IMG/VR virus record: IMGVR_UViG_3300025101_000045
Location: 1-44,831 of that record
Direction: 5' to 3' (one strand)
Length of the DNA: 44,831 nt
Origin: a virus
Of the stretch, positions 38,505-44,831 are shown piece by piece. The position numbers were made by a program, and so were the translations under genes. Numbering within the stretch: the stretch's first letter is position 1; every line of letters starts with the position of its first letter. The notes beneath the pieces were generated by a model. That model made no database searches. It was not told the origin of the DNA and saw nothing but the letters and a program-made list of their open reading frames with translations.

Positions 38505-40355
38505 TTAGTAGTATGTTGCGTTCTCGCCTCTGTTAAACCTACTTCTATTATCAAAATATGTTGAACCAGTGGAAGAGCCTTTCTTCATTCCACGACGAGC
38601 AAAAGGCCGATCATCGATAGTAATAGGACCTGATGTAACTTGTCCGTAATCTCTATCTTCATTATTTCCATAAGCTCCTGATCCAGATTTTAAATCACGA
38701 GAACCAATACTGGCTTGATTTCCTGAAACTGTGCTACCTCTTCTTAACTGACCAGTTTCGTCTGCTCTTTGTGCGTCTATGTAGGAATCAGCTTCACGAC
38801 GTGCATCTTCATAATCTGCTTTTAACTGACCATATCTACTAGATAATTCTCCGTAGCGAACCCTATCTTCTTCTAAAGCATCATTAAGGTTTGCTTGCTC
38901 GTTTAAAGAAGTTTGATAAAGATCTTCGTATTCTTTAGTTTTTTGGTTTAAATAAGAGGTCTGAGTATTTGCACTATTTTCATCTCCCATCCATGTTCCT
39001 TCATCACCATCATTTTTGAATGTTGTGTCGTTTCCATACCCAGAATCAATTTTGCAATCAGGTGGAGTACCTGAGTAACCTGCAGGGCAAGTAGTCTCTA
39101 CAGGATCACCAGAGTCATCTACACAGTTAGGTGGAGTACCAGTTTGTCCAGCAGGACAGGTATCGTCTACATCAATAATCGGATCACAATCAGGAGGAGT
39201 TCCCGTCGTTCCAGCAGGACAAGTAGTAGTTACAGGTTGGCAATTAGGTGGTGTACCAACTTGTCCATCAGGGCAAGTAGTAGTCGTAGGTTCCACACAA
39301 TCTGAACCAGTCCAAACTCTGGAAGAATCCTGATTACATGCATACTCTTTAGAGAGTTTGATATTTGCTAGGACTTCTCCACGAGTAGATTTGACGCCTC
39401 CTCGCCCCTCTGTAGTACCAGCTAAGTCTCCTAACCAATAATCCAAGCCCTCAGTACCAATCTCTCTATTTAAAATATCTGGGTTACTGTAAAGACTTCT
39501 TAGCCAAGCCTCATCTGCGGAAACCGTGCCCGTTGTTCCATCAGCTAACGTAATTGTTTTATCACCAGTTTTTTCATCTGAACGATTGAAATGATCGACG
39601 ATATCATTTCTAGACGTTTTACCGTCTAAAATTTCTTGTTTCCAATAATCAAATCCTGCTTGATCGTACACGTCATTGCCACTGTCAGCAGCTTGTCGAG
39701 AAAAAACCTCGTTGTAAGAATCTGTTAAAAAAGTATCTAAATCAGTATCAACACCAAAATTTCCCTGAGCTTTTGCTGTATTTTCTATAACGTTTTTAGT
39801 TGCTTCTATACCTTTTGTCGCCGCTTCGTTTTCCCAGTAGGCTTTAGCATCATTATCAAGTAATCCAGCATTAATGTTATTGGCTGTATAAAATTCTTGA
39901 AGCCAATTCGAATTAGAAGAACTTCCTCCTCCTGAAGAGCTTCCTCCTCCTGAAGAGCTGTTATTACTGGAACTAGTAGTTTGTTGAGGGCCAGAACCAC
40001 CTCCTCCTGTGGAGGCTGTAATAGTTACATTATTATTTGATGTGTTGTTATTAGAGTTATTGTTAGATGCAACATAATTATTAATTGCTGCTGTAGACGT
40101 AGTAGCTACATTATCAGTTGCAAGATCGTTGGCTGTATTGGCTGCCGCTACATTGCTAGTCGTGGTAACTGTTTCATTTTTAATCTTCTCCATTTCTGGA
40201 GACTGATCAAAACTTTTTGATACGTTATCTCGACTGATCTTTCCAGCCGCTAATTGACCTGACCAATATGCTTTTCCTGCAGCGTCTGGTTCACGATTAA
40301 ATTTAGCTCGATAAAGATTATCGAGAAAACTAGAGGTGTCAGTAGCAGAAGGCAT
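38505..40355 (-). CDS. DUF4214 multi-repeat virion protein with CPxGxxGTPPxC modules, 616 aa
   Basis: Four DUF4214-like units in the N-terminal half (around residues 8-55, 152-195, 203-258 and 279-330), with Asn/Ser/Thr-rich linkers. Residues about 350-435 carry four Cys-Pro modules (CPDGQVGTPPNC, CPAGTTGTPPDC, CPAGQTGTPPNC, CPAGYSGTPPDC). A coiled coil (YEDLYQTSLNEQANLNDALE) follows. Probably a long fibre or tail-tip protein. Confidence 0.75.
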   Translation of the reverse strand: MPSATDTSSFLDNLYRAKFNREPDAAGKAYWSGQLAAGKISRDNVSKSFDQSPEMEKIKNETVTTTSNVAAANTANDLATDNVATTSTAAINNYVASNNNSNNNTSNNNVTITASTGGGGSGPQQTTSSSNNSSSGGGSSSGGGSSSNSNWLQEFYTANNINAGLLDNDAKAYWENEAATKGIEATKNVIENTAKAQGNFGVDTDLDTFLTDSYNEVFSRQAADSGNDVYDQAGFDYWKQEILDGKTSRNDIVDHFNRSDEKTGDKTITLADGTTGTVSADEAWLRSLYSNPDILNREIGTEGLDYWLGDLAGTTEGRGGVKSTRGEVLANIKLSKEYACNQDSSRVWTGSDCVEPTTTTCPDGQVGTPPNCQPVTTTCPAGTTGTPPDCDPIIDVDDTCPAGQTGTPPNCVDDSGDPVETTCPAGYSGTPPDCKIDSGYGNDTTFKNDGDEGTWMGDENSANTQTSYLNQKTKEYEDLYQTSLNEQANLNDALEEDRVRYGELSSRYGQLKADYEDARREADSYIDAQRADETGQLRRGSTVSGNQASIGSRDLKSGSGAYGNNEDRDYGQVTSGPITIDDRPFARRGMKKGSSTGSTYFDNRSRFNRGENATYY

Positions 40356-40358
40356 AAT

Positions 40359-40895
40359 TTAAAAGAATCCGCCTTGAGCGAAAACATGCACACGAGTATT
40401 AGCAGAAGGAGCAGTTAAGGCAGCATCTACCCCTACATAAACCAACGCACTAGAAGGAACGTATAAACCAGTATTCTTTTTATCAGTTTCTGTTGGATAT
40501 GCTGCCATCGTCGCTGCAGGACTTGCCAAATTTGGGACGGGAACTGTTAAAGGAGGTAAGGAAATATTAGTTCTATCACCTTTTGCTACAGAAGTAATAC
40601 CGCCCATAGCGACTGCCACTGTATTAGCAGTTGTAATGTTTGCAGACGTTGTTGCTGTACTAATGAAAACAATAACGTTAGATGCTGTTGTTACCGCTTC
40701 GTTAGCAATGATTGATAAGCTATCAATTATCGCTCCGTCGTTTGAAGAACAATCAACGAGTAATGTACAGCCAGCCGAACTAGGGGTATTTAAATTAGTT
40801 GCTGTCGTTAAAGCAGCAGTGCCGCCGATAGTAGCAAATGCATGTAATGGTCTGTCGACCAATAACGGCATTTTATTTGAACTTGTAGTAGCCAT
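40359..40895 (-). CDS. Structural protein, 178 aa
   Basis: Ser/Thr/Ala-rich beta-type sequence: LVDCSSNDGAIIDSLSIIAN and AVAMGGITSVAKGDRTNISLP, ending RVHVFAQGGFF. Related in character to the gene at 33883. Function in tail or baseplate inferred from position. AGAGG precedes the ATG. Confidence 0.6.
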   Translation of the reverse strand: MATTSSNKMPLLVDRPLHAFATIGGTAALTTATNLNTPSSAGCTLLVDCSSNDGAIIDSLSIIANEAVTTASNVIVFISTATTSANITTANTVAVAMGGITSVAKGDRTNISLPPLTVPVPNLASPAATMAAYPTETDKKNTGLYVPSSALVYVGVDAALTAPSANTRVHVFAQGGFF

Positions 40896-40933
40896 TAGTT
40901 ACCTCTTCTATATGGATTTTATACGAATTAAAC

Positions 40934-41401
40934 TCATGATTTAATTCCTGTGAAAAAAGGTTCAGGAACGTCACGTTGCGGTCCTTGATCAATAAGACTT
41001 ACACCTGTATTCATGCCTTTTCTTTTAGAGGCTTTTGGTGGTACAACCTTACCAGGTTTATCTACAGGGACAGGAGGAGGATCAAAACTAGAACCTCTTT
41101 GGTTTGGACGTACTAATGTTGGTCCTTCACCTTCTGTAATCTGCTCGGCGTCTCCATAAGGATTTTTTCTTTTTACAAAGTCACCTGACATTGACTCCTG
41201 CGGGTTAATAGGAGCACTAATTGGTCTGAAAGAATTAGCATTTTCAGGATTATTAGGCACTCCTCCTTTGCTGCCAGAGAAAAATTTATCTGTCTCTGAA
41301 TGCACCTTTTGATTTAAATACCATTCGTTAGGTCTGAAAGATCTTTTAGGACCTTCCTTATAACGCATGGATTTTGATGAATCTTTTTTAGAATTATTCA
41401 T
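40934..41401 (-). CDS. Pro/Asn-rich hypothetical protein, 155 aa
   Basis: Low-complexity, Lys/Pro/Asn-rich (MNNSKKDSSKSMRYKEGPKR, FRPNEWYLNQ), ending PEPFFTGIKS. Disordered; a scaffolding or tape-like protein is conceivable but unsupported. Its start codon is at the end of the next gene's frame. Confidence 0.55.
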   Translation of the reverse strand: MNNSKKDSSKSMRYKEGPKRSFRPNEWYLNQKVHSETDKFFSGSKGGVPNNPENANSFRPISAPINPQESMSGDFVKRKNPYGDAEQITEGEGPTLVRPNQRGSSFDPPPVPVDKPGKVVPPKASKRKGMNTGVSLIDQGPQRDVPEPFFTGIKS

Positions 41402-41907
41402 TACGCATTCCTCATTGCCATATCCATGTTATATCTTTTAGAAAGACCCATGAACTTATCTTTAATCTGAGTCCTATCCTGCTGTGCTTGCACATCTTGG
41501 TCAGTTACTAAGTTAGATGGTTGCACGTTTAAAGCTGCTTCTACACCAGTAGAGCCAGGACTAATCCCTGTGTTTAATTCTGTTGTGTTACTTCCGCCTG
41601 TATTAAAAGCTTGAGCAAAATTAGGTTGAGCACCTTGCTTAGCTAATTCTTGTCTGTTGTGTTCTGCAGGTAAATTGCCTCCTGCAAATTCCAAATCATT
41701 TCCAGCTACAGGAGTAGGTGGAGGAGCAATGCCAGCTCCTGAGATATCCCCTCTCTCTTCTTGTGTTTCTGTAGCTAAATTCTCTGTGTAAGGAGAATCT
41801 CCCACAGAAATACCTGCATTTTGCAACATCTGATTAAGCCGTTCTTTTTCGGCTCTCTCTTGATTAGATGTTTGCGTTACTTGTCCAAAACCTGGTGCTG
41901 GATACAT
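41401..41907 (-). CDS. Hypothetical protein, 168 aa
   Basis: Start set at 41907, 5 bases after GGAGG; two ATG codons follow one another there and an upstream one lies in the previous gene. Asn/Gln/Thr-rich helical protein (QERAEKERLNQMLQNAG). No domain seen. Late operon. Confidence 0.55.
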   Translation of the reverse strand: MYPAPGFGQVTQTSNQERAEKERLNQMLQNAGISVGDSPYTENLATETQEERGDISGAGIAPPPTPVAGNDLEFAGGNLPAEHNRQELAKQGAQPNFAQAFNTGGSNTTELNTGISPGSTGVEAALNVQPSNLVTDQDVQAQQDRTQIKDKFMGLSKRYNMDMAMRNA

Positions 41908-41909
41908 CA

Positions 41910-42395
41910 TTACCTCCAATTCATTGAGCCAACAGCTTGAGATACTCTCGTACCAACAGCAGTATCTGCTGGTCCCTTAATAGACATAATAAACTCTCCG
42001 CCAGAACGAGCGAAGGCATATCTGCGAACTTCGTCTCTACGATAGTTTGCAACGTATAGAGTTTCAGCTAGACGGTCTACTTCTCTTAAGTATATTTCCC
42101 TGTAATCTTTATCTGCCTTTATAGGGTCTGACTGAAAAATTGCCCTATCAGTATCTCCAGTAATCCTTTCGATACGACTTGGTTGTGGCTGAGTTTCAAC
42201 CCTGAAAACTTGAGACAGCTTATAAGCTTTATCACATCGATTGATATGTTCTATCACTCGTGTAAAAAAATAGCTATCAGGAATTCGAGCCATTGCTTCT
42301 TCTAGTCGAGCAATGTCACCCGCAGGGAGGTTAGCCCCTGTGTTGTAGCCGAGGTGAAATCGACATCGGCTTTTGTCGTAATCGTTTAATTCCAA
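41910..42395 (-). CDS. Hypothetical virion-assembly protein, 161 aa
   Basis: Charged mainly helical protein: DYDKSRCRFHLGYNTGANLPAG, ARIPDSYFFTRVIEHINRCD, DRLAETLYVANYRRDEVRRY. I recall similar proteins in cyanophage structural blocks but cannot name a family. A neck or head-tail connector role is plausible from position. Confidence 0.55.
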   Translation of the reverse strand: MELNDYDKSRCRFHLGYNTGANLPAGDIARLEEAMARIPDSYFFTRVIEHINRCDKAYKLSQVFRVETQPQPSRIERITGDTDRAIFQSDPIKADKDYREIYLREVDRLAETLYVANYRRDEVRRYAFARSGGEFIMSIKGPADTAVGTRVSQAVGSMNWR

Positions 42396-42418
42396 TAGCT
42401 ATGTAGCCAACCTATTTC

Positions 42419-42847
42419 TTATTGTAGGTAAATCAAATCATTCTTAAATACTTCGTCCCAATCAACACGAGTGATTTTGCGTAATTGCTCTAGATTTTTA
42501 AATTTTTCGCCAGGTAAAGATAAACGTAGCTCTACTATTTTTTTAGCAGTGGCATAACCAACTCCTTTTACAGTCTTAGCAATACCTTCAGCAGTAGCCA
42601 AATTTAAGTTCAATCTGTTGTCTGCAGGGATGACTGACTCAGGCATGACGTCTTCTTCATCCTTCAATATTTCTGGTGTTTCTATCTTCTGACCTGTCTT
42701 ACCTTTCCCTGGCTCGTAAGCTTCTAAATCAGCAAGAGCAACGTACTGAACTACTCCTGTAGCATTTTTGACCATGGCCCAATCTTTGTCGTGATGTCCA
42801 ATGAAGTCCACGATCTGACCATTCTTTAGATTTTGATATAACGCCAT
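42419..42847 (-). CDS. Helix-hairpin-helix protein (ComEA-like domain), 142 aa
   Basis: Start at MALYQNLKNGQIVDFIG (42847) because the longer form runs back through the terminator. C-terminal domain LNLNLATAEGIAKTVKGVGYATAKKIVELR is a helix-hairpin-helix DNA-binding unit, about residues 85-120. Possible DNA-packaging or head protein contact with DNA. No Shine-Dalgarno site seen. Confidence 0.7.
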   Translation of the reverse strand: MALYQNLKNGQIVDFIGHHDKDWAMVKNATGVVQYVALADLEAYEPGKGKTGQKIETPEILKDEEDVMPESVIPADNRLNLNLATAEGIAKTVKGVGYATAKKIVELRLSLPGEKFKNLEQLRKITRVDWDEVFKNDLIYLQ

Positions 42848-42853
42848 AACAAT

Positions 42854-42883
42854 AAAAAAGAGGCACCTTATACAAGATGCCTC
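42854..42883 (-). terminator. Rho-independent terminator after the capsid pair
   Basis: Stem GAGGCA/TGCCTC (extended by CTT/AAG past one mismatch), followed on the minus strand by TTTTTT. It lies 35 bases downstream of the gene at 42918 and just upstream of the helix-hairpin-helix gene. Confidence 0.85.
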
Positions 42884-42917
42884 CACTATAGGGACAAACA
42901 GAAGTTTTAGCTTCTAT

Positions 42918-43553
42918 TTATGTCTCAGTGATATAAGGAACGAAAGTTGAATCAACATCAGGCACGTCATCTTCGACGAAGTAAGCAACTTCAACGATGA
43001 TTGGTGTACCACCAGCAGCAGTAGAAGATAGGTTACTACCTGTACCGTTACCAGCAGCGTTACGTACATAGACCTTTAGAGTCTCAGCACCAGCTAATGT
43101 CTGGGCTGCTACAACTCCTTTCTTTGCAGAAGTAGGAGCAATAGTTGTAAGAGCAACTGCGATTGTTGGAGTAGAAACTACTGTTGTGCTGATAGTGGCA
43201 GCAGCAGAAGCTGCAGCGTCTTTGACAGCAATAGTGTCTGTGTTGGTACCGACTAGACCAGAGGTAGCGGTTCCAGCATCCTTATTCTTCCTTGTGTCAG
43301 GCACACGAATACCAACGTGGTAGACGTTTGCATCTGCAGGGATAGTTAGACCAGTGATATTTGCACGAACTTTGTCGTCGGCACGCATATCAGGACTTGG
43401 GATGATTACGTCAAACTCGGTGCCACCTGTGGAGTCAACGAGAGCATAACCAATTTTTTGGTAGTACTGTCTACCAGGAACAGCCACAACTGGCTGACCT
43501 TGATAACTACTGAGTGTTGTAACCCAGTTTCCAGGGAAAATCTTTTTAGCCAT
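42918..43553 (-). CDS. Putative head decoration protein, 211 aa
   Basis: Follows the major capsid gene by 17 bases. Beta-rich Ala/Thr/Val sequence, YQKIGYALVDSTGGTEFDVI, then NVYHVGIRVPD, and ALTTIAPTSAKKGVVAAQTL, ending YITET. GAGGAGG upstream of the start. Position next to MCP suits a head decoration or minor capsid protein. Confidence 0.6.
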   Translation of the reverse strand: MAKKIFPGNWVTTLSSYQGQPVVAVPGRQYYQKIGYALVDSTGGTEFDVIIPSPDMRADDKVRANITGLTIPADANVYHVGIRVPDTRKNKDAGTATSGLVGTNTDTIAVKDAAASAAATISTTVVSTPTIAVALTTIAPTSAKKGVVAAQTLAGAETLKVYVRNAAGNGTGSNLSSTAAGGTPIIVEVAYFVEDDVPDVDSTFVPYITET

Positions 43554-43570
43554 GATTGTTAGTTACCTCC

Positions 43571-44713
43571 TCAATATACGAATGAGTAAGCAACGGTAAT
43601 GAAGTCCTTATTAAGGATTTCAAAACCAGCAAACAAGGACCAAATCATAATAATAAAGCGCGAAAAATCGTCGTTATTATTAAGTAAAATTTGAGCGTTG
43701 TTGCCACCAATACCAACACCTACAGCTTGAGGTCCGAAGAATAACATTGGAGCAATGTTGTAATCTGCAGCACCAGCGGCGGCTACAGGAACAGTTGCGT
43801 TAATAGTTTTCTCAGGTAAGTTGGTTGATTCGAACCATCTTACGCCCTCAAACAAAAATCCGGTAGGCATCACCGGCTGACCGGCTACGAAACCAGCTTG
43901 TCCGTAAGCTGGACCCATACCTTGGAAGAAGTTAGCATTAGGAGCCTGCTCTGGATTCATGGGGTTAACCATGCCGTTGCCTGCATACCGAGCTATCTCA
44001 CGGAATGAGTCGTTTTGGCGCAAATGCATCATTGCCGTAGGATCGGCGATACATCTGTAGTAACCGTCGCTAAAAGTTGGTACGTTGCGCTTACGCATGT
44101 CTTTTACAACTTGCAGTAAGTCAGTCTTTACGTCGAACTTAGCGGAGATACCTGCACCATATGTGAAGAATGGAGCTGCTGCTGCTTTAGCTGAACCACC
44201 AGGGAAGAAGTATCCACCTTGGCTGTCAGATGCGTTTCCGTTAGCTTCTGCTTTAAATAGCTCATCTGCGAAAACCCTGTCACGCCAACGTCTGTAGTCG
44301 TCTAAAAGAGTTAAACTACCTATACTCTGATGAAAAACGTTGAGGTTGCCGGTATCAAGTAGCAATCTCTGTGCTGTTAGCAATGTCTCACGAGCAACCT
44401 TGAAGGTTGAAGGAGAAGTTGCGTCGGTAGGATCTGCAGGACCTGTATACTCTTTCAAGTTAACAAGTACTTTATCCTTAACGATATTTCTGCTAGACGC
44501 TGTGCCGAGTGTCTGATCTGCTGTACGCTCTCTGGAATCTTTATTTCCAGGGTTGCCCCAAAATCTATAACGGTCGAGTTGAACCGTTTGACCTGGTTGT
44601 TTAGCAAAGTCATGAACGACTACAGGCTCTACAGCCATCTCGATGATATAACCGGGATGGGGTCTATAAAGCTCTGCGCCAAGCAGTTTTGGGAAATCAT
44701 TGTCAATCCACAT
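43571..44713 (-). CDS. Major capsid protein, N4-gp56-like, 380 aa
   Basis: Probable main shell protein. The N-terminus PVVVHDFAKQPGQTVQLDRYRFWG and the middle segments VVKDMRKRNVPTFSDGYYRC and IADPTAMMHLRQNDSFREIA follow the N4-gp56 family of HK97-fold capsid proteins. Near the end, APMLFFGPQAVGVGIGG is another family-like block. Bracketed by terminators; AGGAG lies about 12 bases before ATG. Confidence 0.8.
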   Translation of the reverse strand: MWIDNDFPKLLGAELYRPHPGYIIEMAVEPVVVHDFAKQPGQTVQLDRYRFWGNPGNKDSRERTADQTLGTASSRNIVKDKVLVNLKEYTGPADPTDATSPSTFKVARETLLTAQRLLLDTGNLNVFHQSIGSLTLLDDYRRWRDRVFADELFKAEANGNASDSQGGYFFPGGSAKAAAAPFFTYGAGISAKFDVKTDLLQVVKDMRKRNVPTFSDGYYRCIADPTAMMHLRQNDSFREIARYAGNGMVNPMNPEQAPNANFFQGMGPAYGQAGFVAGQPVMPTGFLFEGVRWFESTNLPEKTINATVPVAAAGAADYNIAPMLFFGPQAVGVGIGGNNAQILLNNNDDFSRFIIMIWSLFAGFEILNKDFITVAYSFVY

Positions 44714-44831
44714 CTGGGATCTCTAACTCCTAAAACTTATTGAACAAAAACACGACATGTGACGTGTTACTAACTACTATAGATGTAACTCATAGGGAGA
44801 AACTTGTGGAAGCGGCAGACGTTCGCGGATT
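44714..44831. other. Right edge: capsid upstream region
   Basis: On the minus strand only short open stretches run into the window from the right edge (stop codons within the first 60 bases in all three frames), so the end of one upstream gene may be here but its frame cannot be chosen. The rest is the promoter and terminator region for the capsid gene. Confidence 0.4.
44744..44768 (-). terminator. Probable terminator upstream of the capsid gene
   Basis: AACACG (44749-44754) pairs with CGTGTT (44763-44768), loop of eight bases; on the minus strand the stem is followed by TTTTTG. It would end an upstream transcript before the capsid gene. The arm also makes an operator-like palindrome. Confidence 0.55.

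Noticed and set aside
42884-42900. CACTATAGGGAC on the plus strand looks like a T7 promoter end
   Set aside because: It points antisense to the late genes, the upstream half does not match, and no phage RNA polymerase was seen.
43820-43840. GATTCGAACC as a tRNA piece
   Set aside because: It lies in the coding frame of the capsid gene and has no other tRNA arms.
1-44831. CRISPR arrays or insertion sequences
   Set aside because: No regularly spaced repeats and no transposase seen.

Overview
The window is part of a tailed cyanophage genome, probably from a phage of a phycobilisome-bearing picocyanobacterium such as marine Synechococcus. The evidence is a tandem run of high-light-inducible (Hli) genes with the cyanophage C-terminal signature TTGQIIPG, an NblA-like phycobilisome-degradation adaptor, several gene families I recognise from marine T4-like cyanophages, two 2-oxoglutarate/Fe(II) oxygenases, DUF4214 virion proteins and a capsid protein of the N4-gp56 type. 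No integrase, terminase, portal, DNA polymerase, RNA polymerase, lysin or psbA was seen, so terminase and portal probably lie beyond the right edge, upstream of the capsid gene.

Layout. (1) 1-7683, mostly plus: a tightly overlapping early block with a C5-cytosine methyltransferase (whose gene carries a second long reading frame), small unknowns, a two-domain sliding-clamp-like protein, SSB, and a PD-(D/E)XK exonuclease preceded by a 266-base non-coding stretch full of hairpins. (2) 7594-9498, minus: four tandem hli genes, an unknown and a conserved cyanophage membrane protein. (3) 9574-12778, plus: a primase-helicase with a VirE-type C-terminus, a strong terminator, and a 235-base origin-like region with GGGTGNC repeats flanking an AT-rich core. 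(4) 12756-19010: nucleotide and accessory genes (dCMP deaminase, HNH nuclease, a ThyX-like protein lacking the ThyX signature, a Dam-like protein lacking the NPPY motif, two small proteins carrying clamp-binding QLxLF peptides) mixed with two virion-type genes. (5) 18999-21007: a dATP/dGTP diphosphohydrolase-like gene, the nblA-like gene and the HNH gene that overlaps it. (6) 21109-25258: a cassette of secreted or membrane proteins with counterparts in T4-like cyanophages, somewhat richer in G+C than its surroundings. (7) 25227-44713, minus: the late region, with structural proteins, two oxygenases, a porin-like protein, two copies of a glycine-rich adhesin plus small partner cassette, a carbohydrate-binding-repeat fibre, DUF4214 proteins, a helix-hairpin-helix protein, and a capsid pair bracketed by predicted terminators.

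How the parts fit: primase-helicase, SSB, exonuclease and clamp form a replication/recombination set that would borrow the host polymerase. Deaminase and diphosphohydrolase supply or filter nucleotides. Hli and NblA-like proteins adjust host light harvesting. The left-pointing half builds the virion and its host-recognition fibres.

Main unusual points: dual coding in the methyltransferase gene, an extended nblA nested in an HNH gene, a ThyX homologue without its catalytic signature, Hli proteins with altered pigment-binding residues, the hairpin-rich region at 6575-6840, and five genes too short for usual gene calling (3229-3324, 5936-6013, 8103-8210, 23887-24024, 34312-34476). All homology statements come from recognising motifs by eye; no database search was run.
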